From Oscillospiraceae bacterium (GTDB lineage: Bacteria > Bacillota > Clostridia > Oscillospirales > Acutalibacteraceae), in contig SVOW01000010.1 in NCBI GenBank assembly GCA_015066175.1, forward strand, positions 53,572-117,571: a stretch of 64,000 bases of DNA. The letters are read 5' to 3'. Positions 1 through 8,665 of this stretch are shown piece after piece (the stretch's first letter is position 1; each line of letters starts with the position of its first letter). Below the pieces are notes generated by a model, which did no database searches, was not told where the DNA came from, and was given only the letters and a program-made list of their open reading frames with translations. Both the position numbers and the translations under genes were made by a program.

Positions 1-1956
1 CGTTACATTGCAAAGAACAACATTCAGCTTTACACTGTTAACGCTATTGACCTTGCTGCAAAAATCGGTATGGGTAAACGTACAAACACAATTCTTCAGG
101 CTGCATTCTTTGCTCTTGCAAAAGTTATGCCCATCGAAGAAGCTGTTCAGTATATGAAAGACGCTGCAACAAGATCTTACCTCAAAAAAGGTCAGGACGT
201 TGTTGACATGAACCACAATGCTATCGATGCAGGTGTTTCAGCATTCGCAAAAATTGATGTTCCCGCTGCATGGGCAGACGCAACAGATGACGCAGCAGTT
301 GCTGCTTCAGAAGGCGAAGCTAAACTCGTTAAGATGGTTGACGGTATCATGAAACCCGTTGCTCTCATGGACGGTGATTCACTTCCCGTTTCAGCATTCA
401 TGGATCACGCTGACGGTACATTCGAACACGGTGCAGCTGCTTACGAAAAACGTGGCGTTGCTGTTCTCGTTCCTGAATGGGATCCCGAAAAATGTGCAAA
501 ATGTAATAAATGTGCTTATGTTTGTCCTCATGCTACAATCCGTCCCTTCGCTCTCAGTGAAGAAGAAGTAGCAGCTGCTCCCGCAAACATGAAGAAAGCT
601 CCCAAGCCCGTAGTTAAAACAAGCTACACATACACACTTGCTGTTTCTCCCATGGATTGTATGGGTTGCGGCGTATGTATCGGTGTATGTCCCACATCTT
701 CACTTAAGATGGTTGCTCGCGAAAGCCAGGAAGACCAGCAGCAGGTATTTGATTACTGCGTAGCTAACGTTACAGAAAAAGCAGAAACAACTGCTAACAT
801 GAACGTTGTAGCAAGCCAGTACAAGAAACCTCTCCTCGAGTTCTCAGGCTCATGTGCAGGTTGTGCAGAAACAGCTTATGCTCGTCTCGTAACACAGCTC
901 TTCGGCGACAGAATGTATATTTCTAACGCAACAGGTTGTTCATCAATCTGGGGTGGTCCCGCAGCAACATCTCCCTACACAACAAATGCTAAGGGTCAGG
1001 GTCCTGCATGGGCTAACTCACTCTTCGAAGATAACGCAGAACACGGCTATGGTATGTTCCTCGGCCAGAAAGCAATCCGTGACAGCCTCATCGCTAAAGT
1101 TGAAGAAGTTGCTGCATCAGATAAAGCATCAGCAGAACTCAAAGCAGCTGCAGAAGCTTACCTTGCAACAGCAAACGATGGCGAAAAGAATGGTGCTGCA
1201 ACAGACGCTCTCGTAGCAGAACTTGAAAAAGTTGAAGGTTGCGATCTCTGCGCATCAATCCTTGAAAACAAAGACTTCCTTTCTAAGAAATCTGTATGGA
1301 TCTTCGGTGGTGACGGTTGGGCATACGACATCGGCTTCGGCGGTGTTGACCATGTTCTTGCTGCTCACGAAGACGTAAACATCATGGTATTCGATACAGA
1401 AGTTTACTCAAATACAGGCGGTCAGGCTTCTAAAGCTTCTAACATCGGTCAGGTTGCACAGTTTGCAGCTTCAGGTAAAGCAGTTGCTAAGAAGAGCCTT
1501 TCTGAAATCGCTATGAGCTACGGCTACGTTTACGTTGCACAGATCGCTATGGGTGCTGACAACAACCAGACTCTCAAAGCTATCAAAGAAGCTGAAGCTT
1601 ACAACGGTCCTTCAATCATCATCTGCTACGCTCCTTGCGAAATGCATGGTATCAAAGGCGGCGGCATGATGAACTGCCAGTCAGAAATGAAGAAAGCTGT
1701 TGACTGCGGTTACTGGAACCTCTTCAGATACAACCCCGCACTCAAAGAAGAAGGCAAGAATCCCTTCATCCTTGACAGCAAAGAACCCACACCGGGTTAT
1801 CAGGATTTCATTAAGAGTGAAAGCCGTTATGCTTCTCTTCTTAATGCATTCCCGGATAGAGCTGCTAAACTCTTCTCACTTGCAGAAGAAACAGCAATGA
1901 AGAGATACGATCACCTCGTTCGTCTTCAGGCTCTCTATGCTCCCGATGCTGAATAA
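1..1956 (+). CDS. nifJ: Pyruvate:ferredoxin (flavodoxin) oxidoreductase, 3' part
   Basis: This is the C-terminal 651 residues of a single-chain PFOR of roughly 1,170-1,190 residues; the reading frame is open from base 1, so the 5' part lies outside the window. The enzyme oxidises pyruvate with CoA to acetyl-CoA and CO2 and reduces ferredoxin in the anaerobic cytoplasm. A bacterial ferredoxin-type domain carries two 4Fe-4S motifs, CAKCNKC (from 493) and CMGCGVCIGVC (from 658). CAGCAETAY near 850 supplies ligands of the third cluster, and the TPP-binding segment GDGWAYDIGFGG starts near 1309. The late Cys in GGGMMNCQ is also present. Codon use is strongly biased, as in a highly expressed gene. 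A terminator follows directly. Confidence 0.97.
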   Translation, partial: RYIAKNNIQLYTVNAIDLAAKIGMGKRTNTILQAAFFALAKVMPIEEAVQYMKDAATRSYLKKGQDVVDMNHNAIDAGVSAFAKIDVPAAWADATDDAAVAASEGEAKLVKMVDGIMKPVALMDGDSLPVSAFMDHADGTFEHGAAAYEKRGVAVLVPEWDPEKCAKCNKCAYVCPHATIRPFALSEEEVAAAPANMKKAPKPVVKTSYTYTLAVSPMDCMGCGVCIGVCPTSSLKMVARESQEDQQQVFDYCVANVTEKAETTANMNVVASQYKKPLLEFSGSCAGCAETAYARLVTQLFGDRMYISNATGCSSIWGGPAATSPYTTNAKGQGPAWANSLFEDNAEHGYGMFLGQKAIRDSLIAKVEEVAASDKASAELKAAAEAYLATANDGEKNGAATDALVAELEKVEGCDLCASILENKDFLSKKSVWIFGGDGWAYDIGFGGVDHVLAAHEDVNIMVFDTEVYSNTGGQASKASNIGQVAQFAASGKAVAKKSLSEIAMSYGYVYVAQIAMGADNNQTLKAIKEAEAYNGPSIIICYAPCEMHGIKGGGMMNCQSEMKKAVDCGYWNLFRYNPALKEEGKNPFILDSKEPTPGYQDFIKSESRYASLLNAFPDRAAKLFSLAEETAMKRYDHLVRLQALYAPDAE

Positions 1957-1989
1957 TTTTAAACAGAATTAAATAGCATAAATAAAATG

Positions 1990-2022
1990 ACACCTTGCAG
2001 AGAAATCTGCAAGGTGTTTTTT
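1990..2022 (+). terminator. Rho-independent terminator of nifJ
   Basis: An 11-bp perfect stem (ACACCTTGCAG / CTGCAAGGTGT) with a 6-nt loop is followed by a run of T. It lies 34 bases after the nifJ stop codon. Confidence 0.93.
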
Positions 2023-2043
2023 CAGCTATCACTAATATCGATT

Positions 2044-2541
2044 TTATAAATCTTTTTCCATTATTGCGTTGCCTTCAATTTCTTCTATAATTTTATAACC
2101 GTCTTTAAGGTACATAGGGTATGATATCTTATTATGCAAGAAAACATTAAGCCCCATCTTTTTATAGCCTTTCTCTCTTGCATCTTCAGCAACTTTCTTC
2201 AATGCACTTTTGCCGTAGCCTTTGTTTCTATGCTCCTCTTTTATCACAAATTCTGTAATAAACGCAACATCTTTTTTCTCATAATGAGTCTGATAAAAAA
2301 TTTTGCCCACATCTTCTTTTTCACTGTTCTGAATTACATAAAAGTAATTTTCAGGCGTATTGTAGCCTTGTGGGAAAGTTTCCTCGTATTCTTTTCGCGA
2401 TGCTTTCAGAGCCGTGATTTTCAGTTTTCTGTAACCGGATTTTATAAGTTCTTCTGCATAACTTCTGATTTCTTCTTCTGAAAAATCATTGAATTCTTTT
2501 TCCGTCATATCGCGGAAATATACATTTACAAATTCGCTCAT
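2044..2541 (-). CDS. GNAT family N-acetyltransferase
   Basis: This 165-residue protein has a GNAT fold. The acetyl-CoA-binding segment EEHRNKGYGKSALKKV matches motif A (Q/RxxGxG/A), preceded by the beta strand VAFITEFVI. The N-terminal half is charged and gives no clue to substrate. The ATG start is backed by GAGGAGGG seven bases upstream. It is oriented against nifJ. A partial copy of the CAGCTATCACT repeat end lies just past its stop (about 2025-2052), matching the ends of the element near 50.2-50.4 kb. The substrate could be an amino acid, a polyamine, a protein N-terminus or an antibiotic, and it cannot be read from the sequence. Confidence 0.85.
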   Translation of the reverse strand: MSEFVNVYFRDMTEKEFNDFSEEEIRSYAEELIKSGYRKLKITALKASRKEYEETFPQGYNTPENYFYVIQNSEKEDVGKIFYQTHYEKKDVAFITEFVIKEEHRNKGYGKSALKKVAEDAREKGYKKMGLNVFLHNKISYPMYLKDGYKIIEEIEGNAIMEKDL

Positions 2542-2632
2542 TTTACCCTCCTCAAATTATCAGTAAAATTCAAATTACGGCGTGACCGCAACTGAAAAAC
2601 AACAAAAAAATAATTCACGCCGGCGCTTAAAA

Positions 2633-2977
2633 TCATTCCCAATTATTCCATACATCGGGCTGATAGCCTATTGTTGCCTGCTTTCCGTTTCTTACAATAG
2701 GTGTTTTGAAAATTGCCTGATTTTCAAAAATCTTTTCTTCTTTATCGCTTTCATTTGCAAGATATTTTATGAAAAGAGATTCATAAAGTTTTGACTTTTC
2801 ATCTATCATTTCATCAAGGCTCATTTTAAGGGCATTTTTAATATTTCTGAATTCACCCTGACTCATAGGATACTTTGAAATATCAATCATCTGCACTTTG
2901 ATTCTGCGCTCTTTAAAATATCTTTCTGCTTTCTTTGTATCAAAGCATTTGGGCTTGCCGTAAATCTGTATATTCAT
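2633..2977 (-). CDS. ArsC/Spx-family thioredoxin-fold protein
   Basis: This 114-residue protein belongs to the ArsC/Spx/YffB family of thioredoxin-fold proteins. The N-terminus (IQIYGKPKCFDTKKAERYF) has a single Cys where Spx has CxxC and ArsC has its catalytic Cys. TPIVRNGKQATIGY matches the family's TPI/LVxxGxxxxxG C-terminal segment. I place the start at ATG 2977, which has GAGGTG six bases upstream, rather than the GTG three codons earlier whose site would be too close. Whether it reduces arsenate, works as a glutaredoxin-like reductase or binds RNA polymerase alpha is not decided. The lack of the second Cys argues against classical Spx redox control. Its promoter overlaps that of cca. 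Confidence 0.8.
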   Translation of the reverse strand: MNIQIYGKPKCFDTKKAERYFKERRIKVQMIDISKYPMSQGEFRNIKNALKMSLDEMIDEKSKLYESLFIKYLANESDKEEKIFENQAIFKTPIVRNGKQATIGYQPDVWNNWE

Positions 2978-3003
2978 TTGCGTCACCTCTTAAAATATTT
3001 TCC

Positions 3004-3038
3004 TTGATAATTATACTATCAAGTGGTAAAATTGTAAA
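3004..3038. promoter_or_regulatory. Overlapping divergent promoters of the ArsC/Spx-like gene and cca
   Basis: On the plus strand TTGATA (3004-3009) and TAAAAT (3027-3032) are 17 bases apart. On the minus strand TTTACA (3033-3038) and TATAAT (3010-3015) are also 17 apart. The two promoters overlap face to face. The region also holds an inverted repeat, CTTGATA and TATCAAG, separated by 7 bases. Confidence 0.7.
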
Positions 3039-3062
3039 GAGAAAACATTACGGAGGAAAGTT

Positions 3063-4394
3063 ATGTCTGTTAAAATTCAGATTCCTGAATATGCAAAAAC
3101 TGCGATGAAAGTTCTTAACGATAACGGTTTTGAAGCTTTCGTTGTGGGCGGTTGCGTCCGCGACAGCATTATGGGGAAAACGGCCAACGATTGGGACATG
3201 ACAACTTCCGCCACACCTGAAGAAACTCTGGAAGCTTTCAAAGATTTCCGCACAATTCCAACAGGGATAAAACACGGCACAATTACTGTTTTAATCGACA
3301 AACAACCACTTGAAATCACAACTTTTCGCATTGACGGAGAATATACCGACAACCGCCGACCTGACAGCGTGAATTTCACACGTGATATTGAAAACGATTT
3401 AGCACGTCGTGATTTTACCGTCAACGCTATGGCTTACAATGAAAAAGATGGAATTGTTGACCTTTTCGGCGGAATGGAAGATATAGAAAATAAAAATATC
3501 CGCTGTGTTGGCGACCCTGATAAAAGATTCAACGAAGATGCTTTGCGGATTATGAGAGCTATAAGATTTTCTTCTACTCTCGGTTTTAAAATTGAAGAAA
3601 AAACTGCTGATAGCATAAGAAGAAACAAACATCTTCTTAAAAATATCGCCGCAGAAAGAATACGTGTTGAGCTTGAAAAACTTCTTCTCGGCAAAGATGC
3701 GGAAAGAATTCTCCTTGAATTTTCAGATGTAATTTTTGAAATTATTCCCGAGTTTAAAAAAACTTCAGGAGTAAAACAAAACTGCCCTTACCATATTTAT
3801 GACGTATGGGGACACATTATAAAAAGTGTTGGAGTTTCAGAAGAAAACAAATATGTCAGGCTCTGTATGCTTCTGCATGATATCGGCAAACCGCAGATGA
3901 AAACTACTGACGAAAAAGGTCAGGACCATTTCAAAGGGCACGCGAAAATAAGTGCCGATATGGCTTTTGAAATTTTGAAAAGACTTCGTTATGATAACAA
4001 AACAATTTCTGTTGTTACAAAACTTATTTTCCACCACGATGACAGAATGTATAACGCTCCTCAGAATGTGAAAAAACACGCAGCAAAATACGGATTTGAT
4101 TTTCTTTATCTTCTTGATAAAGTTTCACGTGCAGATATTCTTGCACAGACGCCTGAAATGTCAGATAGAATTTCTCTGTGCGATAATTATATTGAAAAAC
4201 TCAAAGAACTTGAAAACGAAAACCCCTGCCTTGAAATTTCAGATTTAAAAGTCAACGGAAACGATTTAATTTCTCTGGGATTCAAGGGAAAAGAAATTGG
4301 CAAAACTTTAGAAAAACTTCTCGATAAAGTTATTAAGAATGAGATAAAAAATTCAAAAGAAGATTTGCTCAACTTTCTGAACAAAGGAGATTAA
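3063..4394 (+). CDS. cca: CCA tRNA nucleotidyltransferase
   Basis: The 443-residue product adds or repairs the 3' CCA of tRNAs from CTP and ATP. The class II nucleotidyltransferase head shows GGCVRD (29-34) and the catalytic DWD (43-45). RRDFTVNAMA and the RRxxR-like ERIRVELEKLL segment of the neck follow. An HD domain (LLHDIGKP, His near 272, with HHDD further on) is fused C-terminally, a common arrangement in Firmicutes homologues and associated with 2',3'-cyclic phosphatase activity. The ATG follows a strong ACGGAGGAA site. The stop lies three bases from the start of the GH51 gene, so the two are probably cotranscribed although functionally unrelated. Confidence 0.95.
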   Translation: MSVKIQIPEYAKTAMKVLNDNGFEAFVVGGCVRDSIMGKTANDWDMTTSATPEETLEAFKDFRTIPTGIKHGTITVLIDKQPLEITTFRIDGEYTDNRRPDSVNFTRDIENDLARRDFTVNAMAYNEKDGIVDLFGGMEDIENKNIRCVGDPDKRFNEDALRIMRAIRFSSTLGFKIEEKTADSIRRNKHLLKNIAAERIRVELEKLLLGKDAERILLEFSDVIFEIIPEFKKTSGVKQNCPYHIYDVWGHIIKSVGVSEENKYVRLCMLLHDIGKPQMKTTDEKGQDHFKGHAKISADMAFEILKRLRYDNKTISVVTKLIFHHDDRMYNAPQNVKKHAAKYGFDFLYLLDKVSRADILAQTPEMSDRISLCDNYIEKLKELENENPCLEISDLKVNGNDLISLGFKGKEIGKTLEKLLDKVIKNEIKNSKEDLLNFLNKGD

Positions 4395-4397
4395 AAA

Positions 4398-7112
4398 ATG
4401 AAGTATAAAATTACATCTTTTTTCAAAAAAGCTATGGCAGCAATTCTCACTTTCTTTATGTCTTTCTGTGCAACTCAGACACCGCAGGAGCCTGAAAGAC
4501 CCCAAGAAAATACTGTAACAAAATACGATACTGTTACTGCAGACTATACTCTGGATATTGACGCAAGTGAAAAAACAAGGGAAATCAGCGATCTGCTTTT
4601 CGGCATTTTCTTTGAAGACATAAACTTTGCTGCAGACGGCGGACTTTATGCAGAAAAAGTTGTAAATCGTTCTTTTGAATACACCGAAATTGCAGAAAAC
4701 GACCAGCTTTATGGTTGGAATAAAGTAGGCAATCCTGAAATTGAGGTTAAAGTCGGCGACAAGGAAAACGGACTCAACATAAATAACACAAACTACTTAA
4801 TTATGAAATCTTCTTCTCCCGCAGGCATTGAAAACAGAGGTTTCCTTGACGGAATGAGCGTTGCAAAAGATGAAAAATACAACCTTTCTCTTTATGCAAA
4901 AGGTAAAGGTGAAATCACAGTAAATCTCTGCGTAAACAGCACAATTATTTCAAGCGGAAAAATCGAAAATATCACTGACGAATGGGAAAAATATGAACTC
5001 CGACTTTCATCAGATGTTGATGCTTTTTCAGGCGTTACACTTCAGGTGCTTGTTGAGGGTGAAGCTTCCCTTGATATGATTTCTCTTTTCCCTGAAAACA
5101 CTTTCAAAAACCGTGAAAACGGAATGAGAAATGATCTGGGCAAAATGCTGGAAGAACTTGAACCTAAATTTTTACGTTTCCCCGGCGGTTGTGTAATCGA
5201 AGGTTACGATGAAGAAACTTCATATAACTGGAAAGATTCAATCGGTGTTGATGAAAACGGCGACCCTATTTTGTTCGATGGAACTTACGGCAATGTTGCT
5301 GCAAGAAAACAAGGAATAAATCTCTGGACAAATATTTCTGCAACCGAAGACCCGCTTCCTTGCTTTATGAGTTACGGTCTTGGTTTCTACGAATATTTCC
5401 AGCTTGCAGAAGATATCGGCGCACTTCCTGTGCCTGTTATCAACTGCGGAATTTATTGTCAGATGCGTGGTCAGACAGGTATTGATATGGAATCTGACCT
5501 TTTCAAACAATATATTCAGGACATGCATGACCTTGTTGAATTCTGCAGAGGTGACGAAAACACAAAATGGGGAAAAGTAAGAATTTCTCTCGGACACGAA
5601 GAACCTTTTGAGTTAAAATATATCTGCATCGGTAACGAAAATGAAGGTCAGGTTTATTTTGAAAGATATGAGGCTTTCCTTGATTCATTCAACGAAGCAA
5701 AAGCAGAAAACCCTGAACTTTACAAGGACCTTGAACTGATTTATTCTTCAGGCGCTTTTGATGCAACAGGCGGTGCAAATTATCTCCCATCTTACGAATA
5801 TGCAAAGGAATGGCTTGAGAAAAATCCTGATAAAACAATAGATGATTTTGCCGGTGCAACAGACCAGCATTACTACAAAGAGCCTGAATGGTTTTTAAGA
5901 AACACAGATTATTATGACGAAGAAAATTACAAACGTTCTTCCGATGAAATGACCGACACAATTTACGGCGGTGCAATTCCGGTTTTTCTCGGCGAATACG
6001 CAGCAAGGTCAAACACATTGCGTGCAGCATTGGCAGAAGCCGCATATATGACAGGTCTTGAAAGAAACGGCGACATTGTAAGAATGGCAGCGTACGCTCC
6101 GCTTTTCGGAAATCTTACAGCAACACATTGGTCACCTGATTTAATATGGTTTAATAACCATCAGGTTACAGGCTCAATTAACTACTATATGCAGAAAATA
6201 TTTTCTGTAAATCAGGGCGAATATCTTTATTCTTCCACTCTCACCGGTGCAGAAATTGAACAGAAAAATTTGTCAGGCAGAGTAGGTGTGGGCACATGGT
6301 ACACATCTGCAGAGTTTGATAACGTAAAAATTCTCAATAACGAAACCGGCGAAATTCTCGGCGAAGACGATTTTTCAACTCCAAATTTCTGGTGGAATTG
6401 GGAAGATGTAAACGACAGTGATTTCAGAATCAAAAACGGCAAACTTGTTCATCCCACAACCGATATGAAATATTCTGACACAGGAAACGCAGCATATTTC
6501 GGCGAAGATGAATGGACAAACTACACTTACACCGTTGAAGCCACAAAACTTGATGGTGCTGAAGGATTTATAATTCCCTTTGCTGTTCAGGATAAAAACA
6601 ACAATTATTTCTGGAATTTAGGCGGATGGGGTAACACTGTTTCATGCCTGCAACAGATTGAAAACGGAATAAAAACAGGTCAGATTATCGGCACTGTAAA
6701 ACCTTTCACTGCAGAAATCGGAAAAACATACGAACTTAAAGTTGTTGTAAACGGCAGAAACGTTAAATGTTATATCGACAATGAACTTTATGTTGACTAC
6801 ACAACAGGCTCTGATTCTGAAGCAGAAGCATACCAGGTTGTAAGCACAGATGAAACAGGGGATATTATTATCAAACTCGTTAACGTAACAGACACAGATA
6901 AAACCTTTGCTTGTAATATCAGCGGTGCAGAGAATATAAAAAGCACTGCAAAAATTTATCAAGTTAAAGGTGACAGCCTTGGCAACGACAACATTTTAGG
7001 TGCTGAAGAAGATTGCATTATGGAAGAATTTACTGCTGACGGATTCAGCAATAAATTCAACTTCACCGCACCGCAATATTCCGTAACAGTTATCAGACTT
7101 CATACTAAATAA
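4398..7112 (+). CDS. Exported GH51 alpha-L-arabinofuranosidase with CBM-like domains
   Basis: This 904-residue protein starts with a basic, hydrophobic signal segment ending near SFCATQ, either a weak lipobox or an ordinary cleavage site. The family 51 catalytic region carries LFGIFFEDINFAADGGLYAE, FLRFPGG and the acid/base Glu in IGNENEG (about E414). The likely nucleophile is in FLGEYAA (about E533). A CBM4/9-like insert (about 100-235) lies inside the N-terminal part. A laminin-G/jelly-roll domain (about 640-810), with ILGEDDFSTPNFWWNWE at its start, precedes the last beta domain. It should release arabinose from plant arabinan or arabinoxylan outside the cell. Substrate specificity is inference from family. 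It is about 400 residues longer than a minimal GH51 enzyme. Confidence 0.9.
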   Translation: MKYKITSFFKKAMAAILTFFMSFCATQTPQEPERPQENTVTKYDTVTADYTLDIDASEKTREISDLLFGIFFEDINFAADGGLYAEKVVNRSFEYTEIAENDQLYGWNKVGNPEIEVKVGDKENGLNINNTNYLIMKSSSPAGIENRGFLDGMSVAKDEKYNLSLYAKGKGEITVNLCVNSTIISSGKIENITDEWEKYELRLSSDVDAFSGVTLQVLVEGEASLDMISLFPENTFKNRENGMRNDLGKMLEELEPKFLRFPGGCVIEGYDEETSYNWKDSIGVDENGDPILFDGTYGNVAARKQGINLWTNISATEDPLPCFMSYGLGFYEYFQLAEDIGALPVPVINCGIYCQMRGQTGIDMESDLFKQYIQDMHDLVEFCRGDENTKWGKVRISLGHEEPFELKYICIGNENEGQVYFERYEAFLDSFNEAKAENPELYKDLELIYSSGAFDATGGANYLPSYEYAKEWLEKNPDKTIDDFAGATDQHYYKEPEWFLRNTDYYDEENYKRSSDEMTDTIYGGAIPVFLGEYAARSNTLRAALAEAAYMTGLERNGDIVRMAAYAPLFGNLTATHWSPDLIWFNNHQVTGSINYYMQKIFSVNQGEYLYSSTLTGAEIEQKNLSGRVGVGTWYTSAEFDNVKILNNETGEILGEDDFSTPNFWWNWEDVNDSDFRIKNGKLVHPTTDMKYSDTGNAAYFGEDEWTNYTYTVEATKLDGAEGFIIPFAVQDKNNNYFWNLGGWGNTVSCLQQIENGIKTGQIIGTVKPFTAEIGKTYELKVVVNGRNVKCYIDNELYVDYTTGSDSEAEAYQVVSTDETGDIIIKLVNVTDTDKTFACNISGAENIKSTAKIYQVKGDSLGNDNILGAEEDCIMEEFTADGFSNKFNFTAPQYSVTVIRLHTK

Positions 7113-7114
7113 AA

Positions 7115-7149
7115 AGTCAAAACCTCCGGCTGAGCCGGAGGTTTTGACT
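7115..7149. terminator. Bidirectional terminator between GH51 and nagD-like genes
   Basis: A 16-bp perfect stem (AGTCAAAACCTCCGGC and its complement) with a 3-nt loop lies between two converging genes. On the minus strand it is followed by TTTTT. The stem abuts the stop codon of the phosphatase gene. Confidence 0.9.
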
Positions 7150-7940
7150 TATGACTTCACTGCATTTAAAAATTCTCTTATATTTTCAAATTCATAAGTG
7201 GGTTTGAATTCAGTATCTTTTAAATCTTCTTTTTTTGCTTCGCCGGTGAAAACAACTGCAGTTTCAACTCCTGCATTTATTCCGCAAGCAATGTCTGTAT
7301 AAAGTCTGTCACCGACAACTATTGTTTCGTCAATGCTGAAACCTGTCATCTCACGGCAGATATCAACAATTTCACGATTAGGTTTGCCCACATAATAAGG
7401 CTGTTTTTTTACTGCACATTCAAGAAGATTGCATATTGCACCGCAGTCAGGAATACTTCCGAAAGCTGTAGGACAACATAAATCGGGATTTGTTGCAAGG
7501 TAAGTTACATCTTTTGTGAGCAATATTTCACAGGTAAGAGCACCTTTCTGATAAGTAAACTCATTATCAAATCCCACGATAACACATTTAATGTCGTCTT
7601 CATTTTCTTCCGTTACATTAAGTCCGTAATCACGTAATTCTTTCACAAAAGATTTTGTTCCGCACACAAAAATTTTATCTTCCATATGGTTTTCTTTTAA
7701 ATATTTGCAAGCTGCAAATGAAGCGGTAATAAAATTACTTTCGTCTGTTTCTATATTCCATTTTTTGAATTTTTCAATATAGTCCTGACGACTTTTTGTT
7801 GAATTGTTTGTAATATAAACTGCTTTCCCACCAATTGAATTTATGTGTTCAATAAGTTCGAAAGTGCCGTCATAAATTGTGTTATCAACAGCAATTGTGC
7901 CGTCTATATCAAATAAAAATAATTTCTTTTTGTTTAACAT
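7149..7940 (-). CDS. HAD-superfamily NagD/PNPase-type phosphatase
   Basis: The 263-residue protein belongs to HAD class IIA. Motif I is FLFDIDGTI, motif II is YITNNSTKS, the cap contains FDNEFTYQKG and LATNPDLCCP, and motifs III/IV are GKPNREIVD and VGDRLYTDI. These enzymes dephosphorylate small phosphates such as nucleotides, sugar phosphates or glycerol phosphate in the cytoplasm. The exact substrate is not visible. The start is ATG 7940 with AGGAGCAGG upstream. The stop of a 58-residue membrane protein gene lies ten bases upstream on the same strand, so the two are likely cotranscribed. Confidence 0.9.
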   Translation of the reverse strand: MLNKKKLFLFDIDGTIAVDNTIYDGTFELIEHINSIGGKAVYITNNSTKSRQDYIEKFKKWNIETDESNFITASFAACKYLKENHMEDKIFVCGTKSFVKELRDYGLNVTEENEDDIKCVIVGFDNEFTYQKGALTCEILLTKDVTYLATNPDLCCPTAFGSIPDCGAICNLLECAVKKQPYYVGKPNREIVDICREMTGFSIDETIVVGDRLYTDIACGINAGVETAVVFTGEAKKEDLKDTEFKPTYEFENIREFLNAVKS

Positions 7941-7950
7941 TTTCCTGCTC

Positions 7951-8127
7951 CTATTTTTTAATTAATTTCCTTATAAGTCCTACAATTAAACCTATAACTG
8001 CACCGCCTACCAGACCTATTGCACATGCCCACAACATATTTAAATCATAAATGTTTGCAATAGTAACAGCAATAAGAAGTCCTGCAAGAAAACCTGTTCT
8101 GATTGATTTTATCAACTGATTATCCAA
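7951..8127 (-). CDS. Small glycine-zipper membrane protein (58 aa)
   Basis: This short frame begins with TTG at 8127 and encodes 58 residues. Two hydrophobic helices, TGFLAGLLIAVTIA and a C-terminal glycine-rich stretch (IGLVGGAVIGLIVGLI), are followed by the basic tail RKLIKK. The second helix resembles a glycine zipper. The frame ends ten bases before the nagD-like gene, supporting a two-gene unit. The only Shine-Dalgarno-like sequence (GCAGGG) lies inside the 3' arm of the hairpin at 8126-8186, so translation may depend on that hairpin opening. I do not recognise a named family. Coding is supported by composition and context only. Confidence 0.6.
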   Translation of the reverse strand: MDNQLIKSIRTGFLAGLLIAVTIANIYDLNMLWACAIGLVGGAVIGLIVGLIRKLIKK

Positions 8128-8186
8128 AAAATCCCTGCTTTCAGTTTATGTTACTCTGTAATTGTAACATATAAGCAGGGATTTTT
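8126..8186. terminator. Stem-loop terminator, possibly an attenuator
   Basis: AAAATCCCTGCT (8128-8139) pairs with AGCAGGGATTTT, and an inner ATGTTAC/GTAACAT pair extends the stem. It lies ten bases after the stop of the 8197-8466 gene and ends in T on both strands. It overlaps the putative ribosome site of the downstream 58-aa gene. Confidence 0.75.
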
Positions 8187-8196
8187 CAATCGGTTT

Positions 8197-8466
8197 TTAA
8201 AGTCCAAAACCTTTTATTACTATCACAGCGGCAACTGCACCAAATAATGCCCAGATAAGCGGTGAAAAAACTGAATAAACTCTTTTTCTTCCTTTTCTGC
8301 TTCTGGGCGGGCTCCCTGTGTTTATTGCAATGCTGTTGGCCTTTTCATTAATTTTCTTTTCACTCAGAGATGCATATTCAGGTTTTACAAAAAACAATAC
8401 TTTCTCGAAATATTCGCAACCCGGACGATTTACTTCCACTACCTGATGGTTAACTCCTTTTATCAT
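8197..8466 (-). CDS. Small conserved clostridial protein with one C-terminal membrane helix
   Basis: I take ATG 8466 as the start, giving 89 residues beginning MIKGVNHQVVEV. GTG or TTG starts 4 and 7 codons upstream are possible, because the GGAG at about 8483 is nearer to those. The N-terminal part has FEKVLFFVKPEY, a central basic linker with PPRSRKGRKR, and one C-terminal transmembrane helix (PLIWALFGAVAAVIVI). Similar small proteins with the MIKGVN start are familiar from clostridial genomes, but no function is known to me. Topology suggests an N-terminal cytoplasmic domain anchored by the C-terminal helix. Confidence 0.75.
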   Translation of the reverse strand: MIKGVNHQVVEVNRPGCEYFEKVLFFVKPEYASLSEKKINEKANSIAINTGSPPRSRKGRKRVYSVFSPLIWALFGAVAAVIVIKGFGL

Positions 8467-8487
8467 AAAAACACTCACTTTCTCCAA

Positions 8488-8665
8488 TAATTAAAATTAT
8501 TTTTTGCGAAAATTTTTAAAATATTCTGCACAGAAAAAAGTGTGGAAAAGTGTGTGGAAAATGTTAAAAACTCTGTTGAAAATTTTTCCAAAAGCCTGAT
8601 TCTATTAGGGTTATAGGTGACGAAAAGTGATTGTTTAAAACTTTTTTTGACAAAAATTTACCCCC
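8488..8665. other. Intergenic region with DnaA-box-like sequences
   Basis: No gene is visible here. Two copies of TGTGGAAAA (8541-8549 and 8553-8561), the complement of the DnaA-box variant TTTTCCACA, are packed within 21 bases, followed by a related CTGTTGAAAA. The stretch is very AT-rich. Function is unproven. Confidence 0.45.

Noticed and set aside
2579..2619. Terminator after the ArsC/Spx-like gene
   Set aside because: GGCGTGA and TCACGCC are complementary but separated by 27 bases of loop, so a stable terminator is doubtful.
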